From NCBI GenBank assembly GCA_965262705.1, contig OZ253556.1, positions 1,302,001-1,366,000 of the forward strand: 64,000 nt of DNA, in the 5' to 3' direction. The notes beneath the pieces are model-generated. The model was not told the origin of the DNA. It was given only the letters and a program-made list of their open reading frames with translations, and ran no database searches. The stretch comes from UJ101 sp965262705 (GTDB taxonomy: Bacteria > Bacteroidota > Bacteroidia > Flavobacteriales > UJ101). The position numbers were made by a program, and so were the translations under genes. Position 1 is the first letter of the stretch. Each line of letters begins with the position of its first letter. Below, piece by piece: positions 43,561-52,488 of this stretch.

Positions 43561-45276
43561 TTACTGTTTACTTTTGACTAAGACATCTGCATTTTTAACT
43601 GCAAGATAGGCATCAATAACGCCTCCTGTTTTAGAAAGTTTATTAAACGGAAGGTCGGCTTTGTTCTTTTCTTTGTTTTCGTTCGGGGTTGGCACGTCTC
43701 CTTTATAAACATTAACTGATTTCAGCAGAATATCACGCAGTTCTTGCATGCTTAATTCCGGGTAATAAGACCAGACCAGTGCAGCAACGCCTGCAACAAC
43801 CGGAGATGCCATAGAAGTCCCTTGTAATTTCTTGTATTTATTATCCGGAATTGTAGAGTATATTTCAGTTCCCGGAGCAAATAAATCTACTGTCTTCGAG
43901 CCATAGTTACTGAACCCGGCAGCGAGATGTTCTTTATGATACGTACTTGCTCCAACTGTAATCCAGTTTTGGGCGATGGTGTCGTTTTTTGTTACATTTA
44001 CCGGGAAATTAGGGTTTTTTACAAAATCATCTAAGTCTTTTCCATCATTTCCGGCAGCATGAACGATTAAAACGCCTTTTTTAGCTGCATAACGCACGGC
44101 TTTATCTACTGCCGATTTATTAGGAGAATACGATTTGCCGAAACTCATATTAAGAATTTTTGCTCCTTTTTTTACTGCGTATACTATTCCGTTAGCAACA
44201 TCTTTGTCCCGTTCGTCTCCATCTGGTACTACTCGAACACTCATGATCTTTGCTGCATTTGAAATACCGTTCATTCCAATCCCATTATCTCGAACAGCAG
44301 CGATTAAGCCTGAAACATGCGTTCCATGCATGGCATCCGGACCTTGTGTGTCCTGATTTCCATACTTATACTGATTAAGTCTTTTCGGGTTATCTTTTAC
44401 AATTTTATTGGCATCAAAGTCTACATTGTAATGATATTTCATCTTAGCTTCAAAGTATTCAATATAGTCGTTAAATCTTGAAAATTCATTCTTTAATAAA
44501 TGCTGTGCTTTATTTTTTGCTTCTGCTAGATCTACTTTTTTCCCGGGTAATTTTTCAATAATTTGTTTTAGAATGTCTGTTGACGGGCGCATTTTTTCTT
44601 CTTGTCCCTTGTTTTTTTCGATAAAAGAGGATAATTTATCCGCGGTAACCGTATTACTACCTAAGAATTTTTTTATTTGTTCGTATGTAGTATTTATCTT
44701 TTCTTTATACGATACTATAAACTCTTTGTTTGTTTTCATCTGACCGATTTTCTCTTTTGCCTTTTCTATTTCATCTGCAATCTCCTCTTTTGCTTTCTTA
44801 TAAATCGTGTACTGTTTCGGATATTTTTTAATATTTCTCTTTATTTTTCTATCTTTTATTCCTCCGAACTTATTTCGATACTTTTTATATAATCTCGTGA
44901 TTTCTAAATTGGCTCCTCCTATATTTTCTCCATCAGGATTTCCCAGAAAATTCCACCCATGCATATCATCAATATGACCATTACGGTCGTCATCTTTTCC
45001 ATTATTCACAATTTCTTCTGTATTAGTCCACCTGATATCTTTTAAGTCTTCATGTTCTAAATCGACTCCTGAATCTAAAACCCCGACAATAATAGGCTCT
45101 GGCTTTCTTCCAGTTGTTTTTAAGAATTCATATGCTTTTTGGGTGTTCACGCCATAAACTCCCTCATCAATGCTTTGATGAAACCAGTCTTTTGGTGCGG
45201 GTGCTTCATTTTTTTGCTGCGCATTTAAATTCACAAAACCTCCTGCTATGAAAAGTGAAAAGAGTATTTTTTTCAT
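43561..45276 (-). CDS. S8-family (subtilisin-like) serine protease, secreted
   Basis: This exported protease of 571 residues has a signal peptide ending LNAQ. The catalytic triad is Asp in VLDSGVDLEHEDL (near residue 68), His in MHGTHVSGLIAA (near 320) and Ser in GTSMASPVVAGVAAL (near 490); the oxyanion asparagine is in HAAGND. An insertion of about 200 residues, mostly charged helices, separates Asp and His, as in a group of Bacteroidota subtilases. The ATG overlaps the stop of wbqC (ATGA), so the two genes are coupled. There is no type IX sorting domain at the C-terminus. Confidence 0.93.
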   Translation of the reverse strand: MKKILFSLFIAGGFVNLNAQQKNEAPAPKDWFHQSIDEGVYGVNTQKAYEFLKTTGRKPEPIIVGVLDSGVDLEHEDLKDIRWTNTEEIVNNGKDDDRNGHIDDMHGWNFLGNPDGENIGGANLEITRLYKKYRNKFGGIKDRKIKRNIKKYPKQYTIYKKAKEEIADEIEKAKEKIGQMKTNKEFIVSYKEKINTTYEQIKKFLGSNTVTADKLSSFIEKNKGQEEKMRPSTDILKQIIEKLPGKKVDLAEAKNKAQHLLKNEFSRFNDYIEYFEAKMKYHYNVDFDANKIVKDNPKRLNQYKYGNQDTQGPDAMHGTHVSGLIAAVRDNGIGMNGISNAAKIMSVRVVPDGDERDKDVANGIVYAVKKGAKILNMSFGKSYSPNKSAVDKAVRYAAKKGVLIVHAAGNDGKDLDDFVKNPNFPVNVTKNDTIAQNWITVGASTYHKEHLAAGFSNYGSKTVDLFAPGTEIYSTIPDNKYKKLQGTSMASPVVAGVAALVWSYYPELSMQELRDILLKSVNVYKGDVPTPNENKEKNKADLPFNKLSKTGGVIDAYLAVKNADVLVKSKQ

Positions 45277-45890
45277 GTGTATATTAGTTTAATATTTTGT
45301 AAATAGGCAATTGCATGGGGGCCTTCATTAAATATAAGGTCAAAGATACTTAAATTTTTAATAAAACCATTCTTTTTGGAAAAAACTTGTATATATTTTT
45401 CCAATTTTTGGGTAGTTTCTTTTTTTGCGTTAAAAAAAGTACGCATATCCTTAAAGATAGGTCTGGCATGATATTCTTGTGTTTTTTTTATTGGAATATT
45501 TAATGATAAAAAATCGTTTATTAGTGAAAAGCCTCTAAGATTAAAATCCATTAAATATTTTTCTTTTTTCTCAAATAGAGGAACGATATCGCCTTCATAA
45601 TATTCAAAATAAGGAGAAGACTGATATGCGGTTTGTAATGATTTGAGATGATGGCGTTGCCAGGCTGTATCGTATGCAATACATGTATCGCTATAAAATC
45701 GAGCGCCTGTTTTATGTCGAATAGGAATATGCAAACTTAGCTTTCCACTGGCTGAATAAATATGGTAACGATTGCGAAAAGTTTGTTTCTGAAAATGATC
45801 TTTTGCTTCAAATAATAATTCTTTCGCTTGCACTAAATAGGCATAATATTCAATGCAGGGAAAAAGGTGTATTGGCAATAATAAATTCAT
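45273..45890 (-). CDS. WbqC-like family protein
   Basis: The 205-residue protein matches the WbqC-like family: it begins LLPIHLFPCIEYYAYL, contains FRNRYHIYSASGKLSLHIPI (family strand with QTFRNR) and ends FDLIFNEGPHAI. The biochemical function is unknown; some relatives lie in O-antigen clusters, but in Flavobacteriia the gene commonly precedes a subtilase gene, as here. It is translationally coupled to the protease gene by an ATGA overlap. Confidence 0.87.
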   Translation of the reverse strand: MNLLLPIHLFPCIEYYAYLVQAKELLFEAKDHFQKQTFRNRYHIYSASGKLSLHIPIRHKTGARFYSDTCIAYDTAWQRHHLKSLQTAYQSSPYFEYYEGDIVPLFEKKEKYLMDFNLRGFSLINDFLSLNIPIKKTQEYHARPIFKDMRTFFNAKKETTQKLEKYIQVFSKKNGFIKNLSIFDLIFNEGPHAIAYLQNIKLIYT

Positions 45891-45936
45891 GCCGTGTTTT
45901 AAAATTCTACTGCAAAGAAATAATAAATAAATTAAT

Positions 45937-46047
45937 GAGACCTTTAGTCCGCGCTGACTTGCAGTTGCAAAAACCCCTCTCGCGGGTAAAATGCAGCGCC
46001 CAAATAAAAATTAACTGAATTGAAAGTCAGTGCAGACTAAAGGTCTC
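45937..46047. repeat. Palindromic MITE-like element, second type
   Basis: The ends are long inverted repeats, GAGACCTTTAGTC and GACTAAAGGTCTC, extended by imperfect pairing (CGCGCTGACTTGCA / GAAAGTCAGTGCA). The centre CCCCTCTCGCGGGTAAAATGCA also occurs at 46378-46399. It is related to the main MITE through the GAGACC ends and GACTTGCAGT words. Confidence 0.75.
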
Positions 46048-46145
46048 AGGTAGTTAAAAATGCAGGGTATGTTAGGCTGTTGCAAGATATTAAAGTTTCT
46101 CTACCTTATGCCTCCCTGCTATCAGATAAGAATACCTTCCTGATG

Positions 46146-46191
46146 TTGGAGGGACAGTTCCCGACCGCTTGGAGGGACAGTTCCCGACCGC
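46146..46191. repeat. Direct repeat, two units of 23 bp
   Basis: TTGGAGGGACAGTTCCCGAC plus CGC occurs twice without a gap. No gene or known signal is visible around it. Confidence 0.85.
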
Positions 46192-46222
46192 TTGGAGGCA
46201 TAACCTCCCGATGTTTAGAGCG

Positions 46223-46301
46223 CTAACACCCCTGAAGTCCCCTCAAGGGGACAGTTACCCTTTGCAAAAGTGTCCCTTTGAGGGGACTTCAGGGGTGTTA
46301 G
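46223..46301. repeat. 31-bp inverted repeat (long hairpin)
   Basis: The left arm at 46223-46253 starts CTAACACCCCTGAAGTCCCC and the right arm at 46271-46301 ends GGGGACTTCAGGGGTGTTAG. The arms match at 30 of 31 positions, with a 17-nt loop. It is much more GC-rich than its surroundings, which suggests a foreign repeat. There is no T-run, so it is not a plain terminator. Confidence 0.88.
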
Positions 46302-46333
46302 TTCCGAAGACTACAAACGTAAATCATTATAAA

Positions 46334-46471
46334 AGACCTTTTTAGCTAGCTCGGACTCTCAGTTCAGTTGCAAAAACCCCTCTCGCGGGTAAAATGCATC
46401 ACTCGAATAAAATTAACGGCAAGTCAGTATTAGCGAGATGCCCTTATATTTTATGTATCCTGTAAAGGTCT
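46334..46471. repeat. MITE-like element, decayed second type
   Basis: The ends AGACCTTTTTAGC and TGTAAAGGTCT flank a centre CCCCTCTCGCGGGTAAAATGCA shared with 45937-46047. The whole stretch 45891-46919 (1 kb) consists of such repeats; I see no gene in it. Confidence 0.6.
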
Positions 46472-46497
46472 AGAGAATTTAATTAAGCAGCTAAAAT

Positions 46498-46682
46498 GAG
46501 ACCGTTGCAGAACACATAGAAAAGTATAAAAAAGAAAGCATTTAGCTTCAAACTGCTTCCTTCTCAAAAAATTAAAATCCTCCACACCCATTAGGTTGCT
46601 CCGGTGTTTAGCTTCGCTGACTTGCAGTTAATTTTTATCGGGTGTTGCATTTTTTTGTTAGAGTGCTTTTTGCAACGGTCTC
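46498..46682 (+). mobile_element. MITE with target duplication AAAAT
   Basis: The ends are GAGACCGTTGCA and TGCAACGGTCTC with AAAAT on both sides (46493-46497, 46683-46687). It has the complete core without a micro-element (CTTCCTTCTCAAAAAATT), the uninserted reference for the 20945, 22619, 28692 and 31009 copies. Confidence 0.92.
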
Positions 46683-46738
46683 AAAATGTAGGTCTTTCAA
46701 CAATCTCAAAATTTTCTTTGAAGGAAGCCTTGCGGGGA

Positions 46739-46839
46739 GAGCGTTAGGGATAGGAGCGGTATCCTTTTTCTTGGGGCAGCCTATTGCCCCAAGAAAAAGA
46801 TGTAGCGGATAGCCCGACCGCCGGCAGGCGGGAACGCCC
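46739..46839 (+). ncRNA. Candidate structured RNA element, copy 2
   Basis: This is the same 101-nt architecture as at 20792-20892: closing stem GCGTT/AACGC, hairpin GGATA/TATCC, long hairpin CTTTTTCTTGGGGCA/TGCCCCAAGAAAAAG (here fully Watson-Crick) and CCGCC/GGCGG. Both copies lie close to a complete MITE. Whether it is transcribed is unknown; the nearest gene is the convergent amidase gene 80 bp away. Confidence 0.6.
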
Positions 46840-46919
46840 AAAAAAGAAATGAAAGAATAAATGGTCTAGGGCTTGTTGTATAGACCTTTTATTGCATTTA
46901 ATTTCTAAGTGCCTTTTTA

Positions 46920-48044
46920 TCAATATCCGCTTATCTGCACACGCTCTCCCTCTTTAAGCGCAATAACAAAGGCATCTTTATAGCCTTTCGCCCGCGCTTC
47001 TTTTTTCTTTTTTATAATCGTTGAATAATTAGTGGTTTTTCCATAGGTATAAATGTAAATTCCATTGTTATTTCGTATTCGTTTCACTCCTTTTAATCCA
47101 TTAAAATTATAAGAATACGTACGGACTTTTTTTCTGCTTGAGAGAATTTGTACCTTATATATCAAATCTTCTTTCTCTGAATTAGGTTTTTTCTTATCAG
47201 ACGAGGGGTTTATGGATTTTTGTTTTACTACTGAAGAAGAACGAAGAGTGGTTTTTTTATCAAATTCTTTCTTATAACTTTTAAAAGATTGGAAAATTGC
47301 GTTGGCAATCTTGCTTTGCCCACCTGAGGAGTTGATGTATCGGCGGTCTTTTAAATTAGATAAGAAACCTATTTCTACCAATACTGAAGGCATTACGGTC
47401 TCTCGCAAAACTAAAAAACCGGCTTGCTTTACCCCCCGGCTTTTTCTGCCGGTATGAACAAAACTTTTTTGAATAGCATCAGCAAAATGAATGCTTTGAT
47501 CTAAATAAGAATTCTGCATTAAAGATAATCCGATGACCGATTCAGGTGAACTCGGATCGAAACCTTCATAAGTTACTTTATAATTTTCTTCCAATAGAAT
47601 AACTGAATTTTCCCGCTTAGCCACTTCAAAATTGTCTGCAGAACGATGCAATCCAAGCACATAAGTTTCCGATCCGTAAGGGGTATGGTTTGGGTTAGAA
47701 GAATTGCAGTGAATAGAAATAAATAAATCTGCCTTACTTTTATTTGCAATATCGGCACGCTTTTTTAACGGAACAAAAATATCTGTTTTACGAGTATAAA
47801 TTACCTTAACTTTTTTACCATATTCATGTTCGATTAATCGCCCTAACTTTTTAGCCACCTCAAGTGCAATATTTTTTTCATAAATACTATATTTATAACT
47901 TCCAATGGCGCCTTTATCTTTTCCTCCATGCCCGGGATCAATAACTAAAGTGAAAGGTCTTTGTGCAAAGACTGAATAATAAATAAAACTAAGAAAAAGA
48001 ATAAAGTACCACTTTTTTATTTTAATGCTTATAAACAAAAACAT
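46920..48044 (-). CDS. N-acetylmuramoyl-L-alanine amidase (Amidase_3)
   Basis: This periplasmic zinc amidase of 374 residues cuts the bond between MurNAc and the stem peptide during cell separation. It has a signal peptide ending YSVFAQ, and a catalytic domain at about 30-250 with zinc ligands in IDPGHGGKDKG, the following glutamate (YEKNIALE) and FISIHCNSS, and the catalytic glutamate in VLVEIGFLSN. A C-terminal region (about 290-374, YKVQILSSRKKV) looks like a SPOR-type peptidoglycan-binding domain. It is divergent from lptD, the usual arrangement in Flavobacteriia. Confidence 0.93.
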   Translation of the reverse strand: MFLFISIKIKKWYFILFLSFIYYSVFAQRPFTLVIDPGHGGKDKGAIGSYKYSIYEKNIALEVAKKLGRLIEHEYGKKVKVIYTRKTDIFVPLKKRADIANKSKADLFISIHCNSSNPNHTPYGSETYVLGLHRSADNFEVAKRENSVILLEENYKVTYEGFDPSSPESVIGLSLMQNSYLDQSIHFADAIQKSFVHTGRKSRGVKQAGFLVLRETVMPSVLVEIGFLSNLKDRRYINSSGGQSKIANAIFQSFKSYKKEFDKKTTLRSSSVVKQKSINPSSDKKKPNSEKEDLIYKVQILSSRKKVRTYSYNFNGLKGVKRIRNNNGIYIYTYGKTTNYSTIIKKKKEARAKGYKDAFVIALKEGERVQISGY

Positions 48045-48061
48045 ATCGATAATTTTTTGCT

Positions 48062-48069
48062 TACTTTTG
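48062..48069 (+). promoter_or_regulatory. Promoter -7 box for lptD
   Basis: TACTTTTG matches TAnnTTTG exactly, 39 bp before the TTG start. Confidence 0.5.
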
Positions 48070-48089
48070 ACCTATCTTTTTTAATAAAG

Positions 48090-48097
48090 CAAAAATA
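48090..48097 (-). promoter_or_regulatory. Promoter -7 box for the amidase gene
   Basis: On the minus strand TATTTTTG matches TAnnTTTG exactly, 45 bp before the amidase start. It interlocks with the lptD promoter. Confidence 0.5.
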
Positions 48098-48108
48098 ATA
48101 GCTACAAT

Positions 48109-50748
48109 TTGAATTTAAAACGATTAATATACGGATTTATTCCCATACTTCCTTTTTTTTTATTCTTTAGTCTTTATGCACAAAAAAACGATTCGCTTTT
48201 ATATCATCCTAAAAATAGTGCCCATGATTCAGTTCTTATTCAAAAAGACACGATTAAAATGAAGCGTTCAAAAGGAAAATTAAAAGACGTTTTAAAATAT
48301 GATTCAAAAGACCAAATTACTAAATTAAATGAAAATAAAACGTATTTAATTGACAATGCAAAAATAAATTATACAGGAATTGAACTTACTGCAGACTCTA
48401 TTGTCATTGATTGGAATACTGAGATTATTTCAGCAGATTGTAAGCGTGACAGCGTAGGCAAATGTTTGCATAAAACTACACTTAGCCAAGGAGGGCAAAC
48501 CGTTGAATATGAATCGATGGAATACCATAGCAAGACCGGCATAGGGATTGCACAAAAAGCACGTATTGAAGAAGGGATACCGGATGGGGTCATGATAGCG
48601 GAAAAAGTAAAAAAAATGAACGACTCTATTTTTTATGCCGGCGGGATTTTTTATACTCCTGATCCAGAATTTAAAGACGGAAAAACGGATGACCCTGATT
48701 TTTATATCGTAGCGAAAAAGGCCAAGTTAGAGAATGAAAAAGTATTGATTACTTCAGCCGCGCAGGCATACATTCATGGCGCTCCGACCCCTTTAATACT
48801 ACCATGGGGAATCTTTCCGCTGTCAGGGGCTAAAAAATCCTCTTCGGGGATTATTATCCCTTCTTACGGAGAAACCGTAGATCGTGGATTTTACCTTGAA
48901 AATATAGGATTTTACTTCCCATTCGGAGATTATTTAGATCTAAAAACCACTTTTGATATTTATACTAAAGGCGGCTGGGCAGGGCATCTTTTATCTAATT
49001 ATAAAAAGCGTTATAAATTTAGCGGAAGTTTTGGTCTCGATTATGAATTACGAAAAAATGGCACCAAAGGGCTTTCAGATTATTCTACCCAAACACTTAT
49101 CAATATTCATTGGAATCATACACAAGACCCTAAATCAAATCCCAATTTGGGACTTTCGGCAAGCGTAAATTACGCTTCAACTGATTATTTTAGAAATACA
49201 TTGAACTCGCAAAACTATATTTCAGGAAATAATTTAACGAATACTATTTCTTCTTCCATCAGTTTAACCAAAACGTTTAACAAATTACCCGTAACCATTT
49301 CTTTATCTGGGAGCCATTCGGAAAACTCACGAACTAAAAGAGTAAATCTAACCCTTCCACAGCTTAATGTTAATGTTGATCGCCAATACCCTTTCGCCCC
49401 AAAGATCGGCAGTAAGAAAGGATTATTACAAAATCTGAGTGTTGATTATTCTTTTAATTTTCAAAACAGTGTTGAAGTACAAGAAGAAAACCTGTTTAAA
49501 AAAGAAGGGTTAGATAGTTTGCGTAATGGATTTAAGCATGACTTGAGATTGAGCACGGGGGTTCCTATTGCACGCTACTTTAATTTCAATTTATCTGGGA
49601 GCTATAGGGAAATATGGAGCCTTAAAACCATAGAAAAAGCGTATAACCAAAAGACGAACAAGGTAGAGGAAACCGATGTAAACGGTTTTAAATCCTTTAG
49701 AACATTTAATCTGTCAGCAGACGTTTCAACTAACTTATATAAAACCATCCGCTTTGATAAGCACAATAAAAACGCAATAATAAAAGCCATTCGCCATGTG
49801 CTGACTCCAACCGCTTCTTATTCGTTCACTCCTGATTTTTCAAGTAATACTTTTAATTATTATAAAACGTATCGGGATGGCAGTGGAAAATTAAATCTAT
49901 ACACCCCGTTTGAGGGAGGTGTTTACGGTTCACCAGGACGTGGATTGAGCAGTTCGGTAGGATTATCATTAAGACAAAATTTAGAGGCAAAGATTCGGGA
50001 TAACAAAAATGATTCACTTGGCTATAAAAAAATTAAACTATTTGACTTTATTAATTCTTCCACAAGCTATAATTTTGCTGCCGATTCTTTAAGGTGGAGT
50101 AATATAAGCAACTCAGGTTCTACCAGATTGTTTAACGATAAGGTAAATATTAATTTTAATGCAGATTTTGACCCGTATGGTTTTGTGCCCACTGCCACAG
50201 ATGATAATGGAAAGCCAACGGGTTTTAAACGAGTGAATAAATTTCGCCCTCATTTGACAAGTTGGCAGTTATCAACTGGATATACCTTTAATAACGATAC
50301 TTTTAAAAAGAAATCAAACAAAGATAAAAAAGATGATAATCCTTATAAAGGCACAGTTAGATATGATGTATATGAGTTTGACCAGGAGGGCTATGCGCAT
50401 TTTAAAATTCCCTGGACACTCAGCCTGAGCCTTAGTCATCAAACCAGCAAGCAGTTTCTAAAGCGTACGCACAATACAACCGTTGGTATTAACGGAACGA
50501 TTGAACCCTCGCCTTACTGGGTACTAAGTTATAACACAAGCTATGATTTTAAAAATAATCAATTTTCAGCCTTGCGCTTGAATTTAACCCGAGACCTACG
50601 AAGTTTTCACATGACGTTTGGCTGGGTGCCTAATGGCAGATATCAAACATGGAATTTCTTTATTGGATTGAAGGCAAGCGTTTTGCAGGATATAAAATAT
50701 AAAGATGATAATCCGTTGATTCTTAATAATTCCAATGGGAATTTTTAG
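48109..50748 (+). CDS. lptD: LPS-assembly outer membrane protein LptD
   Basis: LptD places lipopolysaccharide in the outer leaflet of the outer membrane. The 879-residue protein has a signal peptide ending SLYAQ, an OstA-type beta-jellyroll (about 60-230; ELTADSIVIDW, EYESMEYHSKTGIG) and a large barrel (about 240-879). The Bacteroidota form lacks the disulfide pattern of E. coli. Start is TTG at 48109; no ATG fits before the signal peptide. Its partner genes lptE, A, B, C, F and G are not in the window. Confidence 0.92.
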   Translation: MNLKRLIYGFIPILPFFLFFSLYAQKNDSLLYHPKNSAHDSVLIQKDTIKMKRSKGKLKDVLKYDSKDQITKLNENKTYLIDNAKINYTGIELTADSIVIDWNTEIISADCKRDSVGKCLHKTTLSQGGQTVEYESMEYHSKTGIGIAQKARIEEGIPDGVMIAEKVKKMNDSIFYAGGIFYTPDPEFKDGKTDDPDFYIVAKKAKLENEKVLITSAAQAYIHGAPTPLILPWGIFPLSGAKKSSSGIIIPSYGETVDRGFYLENIGFYFPFGDYLDLKTTFDIYTKGGWAGHLLSNYKKRYKFSGSFGLDYELRKNGTKGLSDYSTQTLINIHWNHTQDPKSNPNLGLSASVNYASTDYFRNTLNSQNYISGNNLTNTISSSISLTKTFNKLPVTISLSGSHSENSRTKRVNLTLPQLNVNVDRQYPFAPKIGSKKGLLQNLSVDYSFNFQNSVEVQEENLFKKEGLDSLRNGFKHDLRLSTGVPIARYFNFNLSGSYREIWSLKTIEKAYNQKTNKVEETDVNGFKSFRTFNLSADVSTNLYKTIRFDKHNKNAIIKAIRHVLTPTASYSFTPDFSSNTFNYYKTYRDGSGKLNLYTPFEGGVYGSPGRGLSSSVGLSLRQNLEAKIRDNKNDSLGYKKIKLFDFINSSTSYNFAADSLRWSNISNSGSTRLFNDKVNINFNADFDPYGFVPTATDDNGKPTGFKRVNKFRPHLTSWQLSTGYTFNNDTFKKKSNKDKKDDNPYKGTVRYDVYEFDQEGYAHFKIPWTLSLSLSHQTSKQFLKRTHNTTVGINGTIEPSPYWVLSYNTSYDFKNNQFSALRLNLTRDLRSFHMTFGWVPNGRYQTWNFFIGLKASVLQDIKYKDDNPLILNNSNGNF

Positions 50749-50787
50749 CCTATTCCCTGCTCATGCTCCTTACCGGCTGGCAACTTT

Positions 50788-50885
50788 GAGACCTTTGCAA
50801 AAAGTGATTTAGCAGTTGCAAGTCAGCGTAAGCTAAAGTCAGCGCCAGCGAGATACTTTCTTTTTATATATTCTGCAACGGTCTC
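50788..50885 (-). mobile_element. MITE, shortened (98 bp)
   Basis: The ends are GAGACCTTTGCA and TGCAACGGTCTC. The left arm AAAAAGTGATTTAGCAGTTGCAAG is followed by TCAGCG words; the core hairpin is absent. It lies between the convergent lptD and phosphopantetheinyl transferase genes. Confidence 0.8.
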
Positions 50886-50900
50886 ATTCTGCAAAATCTT

Positions 50901-51536
50901 CTATAAAATATTATCTAAAACATAAATCAGATAAAATCCGTCTTTAATTCTATCATAGTAACCTGTGTAATATTGTGTATGATGTTCTTTATCAATGATT
51001 TCACAGATAATGCACCGATCGTGATTATACCTGAATTTTTGTACACGATAATGATTCAAAAAACTCCATAAATTTCCATTGTGTAATTTATACAGTGCCT
51101 CTTTCATCCCCCAAATAGTGTGCAGATATTCGCCTAATTTGTTTTTCTCTATAAAAGCCCATTCATCTGGGCGAACAAATTTATCTTTAATGGTAAGCGT
51201 TTTTTTCGGGCGATTTTTTTCAATATCAATTCCTACAGCAAATTTACTAATTACAAAAGCTACCTTCCCCCAAGAATGCGAAATGCTAATATGATGATTA
51301 CTTTTTATATAAGGCTTACCAGAAGGCTCGTATAAAACCTCCCCTTTTATATTTAAGTATTCAAAGCAAGCCCTGATTCCGAGAAATTCCCGCTGGCGGT
51401 TATTCGTAAGCTGCTCAAATTTTCTTAATTTTTCATCACTTAATTTGAGCAGATCAATCAACTCTTTATTCGTTTCTTTTATTTCCCAGACGATAAGGTG
51501 TGAATGTCGTCTCTTTATTTCATGAATAACAGGCAT
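50901..51536 (-). CDS. 4'-phosphopantetheinyl transferase (Sfp type)
   Basis: This enzyme moves the phosphopantetheine arm from CoA to a carrier protein. The 211-residue protein is of the double-domain Sfp type: ISISHS (first-half motif), VGIDIE (magnesium-binding aspartates near residue 105) and WGMKEALYK (the W-x-x-KEA motif near residue 148). The target carrier, such as an aryl-polyene or fatty-acid ACP, is unknown. A promoter box lies only 4 bp before the ATG, so the message may be leaderless or start elsewhere. Confidence 0.92.
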   Translation of the reverse strand: MPVIHEIKRRHSHLIVWEIKETNKELIDLLKLSDEKLRKFEQLTNNRQREFLGIRACFEYLNIKGEVLYEPSGKPYIKSNHHISISHSWGKVAFVISKFAVGIDIEKNRPKKTLTIKDKFVRPDEWAFIEKNKLGEYLHTIWGMKEALYKLHNGNLWSFLNHYRVQKFRYNHDRCIICEIIDKEHHTQYYTGYYDRIKDGFYLIYVLDNIL

Positions 51537-51540
51537 AGTA

Positions 51541-51548
51541 CAAAAATA
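51541..51548 (-). promoter_or_regulatory. Possible promoter -7 box touching the PPTase start
   Basis: On the minus strand TATTTTTG matches TAnnTTTG exactly but ends only 4 bp before the ATG. If used, the transcript would begin at or within the start codon. Confidence 0.35.
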
Positions 51549-51581
51549 TAGTTATTCTGAGATCTTTGCAATGGTCTCTTA

Positions 51582-52364
51582 TCATGAGGAGGAGATTTTC
51601 TTTTTAACAAATGAATTTAACACTTTTTCTAATTCTTCTATGTGGTTTATAGTATAACGGGTTCCTCTTTTTACATAAGAAATATAACCGGTTTCTTCAG
51701 AAACGACCAGGGCAATAGCATCGACTTTTTCCGTAATTCCAACTGCTGCACGATGCCTTAGCCCCAGATGAGAAGGGATATTTTGATTGTAGGAAACTGG
51801 CAGAATAGAACGAGTAGAGGTTATTTTGTTTCCCTCGATGATGACGGCACCGTCATGCAGAGGTGAATGATGAAAAAAAATACTTTCTATAATGGGCGTG
51901 TTAACTTTAATGTCCATATTATCTCCCTTTTGAATAATATCTGATAAATCATTTTCTCCTTTTAGAATAATTAAAGCCCCTGTCTTCTGGCTTGACATCT
52001 TCGTCAGCGCATTTATAATTGAATCAATGGTATAGTTATCAGCAGTGGTTGAGTTGTAAAAAAAAGAAGGAAGACGTTTAAATAACTTATTTGAGCCCAT
52101 TAATAATAAAAAACGCCGAATTTCCTGTTGAAAAATGATAATCAACGCTAAAAAGCCCATTTGAAAGAAAGCGCCAAGAATTCCGCTGAGCAGATTCATT
52201 CCAAGGTAACCTACCAGGCGCCAGACAAAGTACGCGGCAGTAACCCCTAATAAAATATTCATCGCTACAGTCCCCCGAATGAGTTGATACACTTGATACA
52301 ATAAAAACGCAACGGCAAAAATATCTATCAGGCTGTAAAGATTAAAATCCAGAAAATCAAACAT
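51582..52364 (-). CDS. cdaA: Diadenylate cyclase CdaA
   Basis: CdaA makes c-di-AMP from two ATP at the membrane. The 260-residue protein has three N-terminal helices (about 12-85) and a DAC domain with the catalytic DGA in PLHDGAVIIEGN (near residue 170) and the RHR motif in LGLRHRAAVGITE (near residue 203). No nearby c-di-AMP phosphodiesterase is seen. A YbbR protein, whose Firmicutes relative CdaR regulates CdaA, is encoded divergently at 53933 beyond IS copy 3. In relatives cdaA often follows folP, which here is 33 kb away. Confidence 0.95.
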   Translation of the reverse strand: MFDFLDFNLYSLIDIFAVAFLLYQVYQLIRGTVAMNILLGVTAAYFVWRLVGYLGMNLLSGILGAFFQMGFLALIIIFQQEIRRFLLLMGSNKLFKRLPSFFYNSTTADNYTIDSIINALTKMSSQKTGALIILKGENDLSDIIQKGDNMDIKVNTPIIESIFFHHSPLHDGAVIIEGNKITSTRSILPVSYNQNIPSHLGLRHRAAVGITEKVDAIALVVSEETGYISYVKRGTRYTINHIEELEKVLNSFVKKKISSS

Positions 52365-52488
52365 TGGAGTAAAGATAAAGAGAATTTACCAATCAATGTA
52401 CCCCTCCCTAAAATCTGCTACAGTTAGAATTAGAAAATAACTGTAAATTTATGATATGAAAAAAAGTAGATTAAGCGAATTACAAATC

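Noticed and set aside
45803..46018. Plus-strand frame of 71 codons at the wbqC start and palindromic repeat
   Set aside because: It overlaps the real wbqC start and ends inside a repeat element.
46635..46841. Minus-strand frame of 68 codons with PACRRSGYP
   Set aside because: It is the complement of the structured 101-nt element and the MITE end, not a gene.
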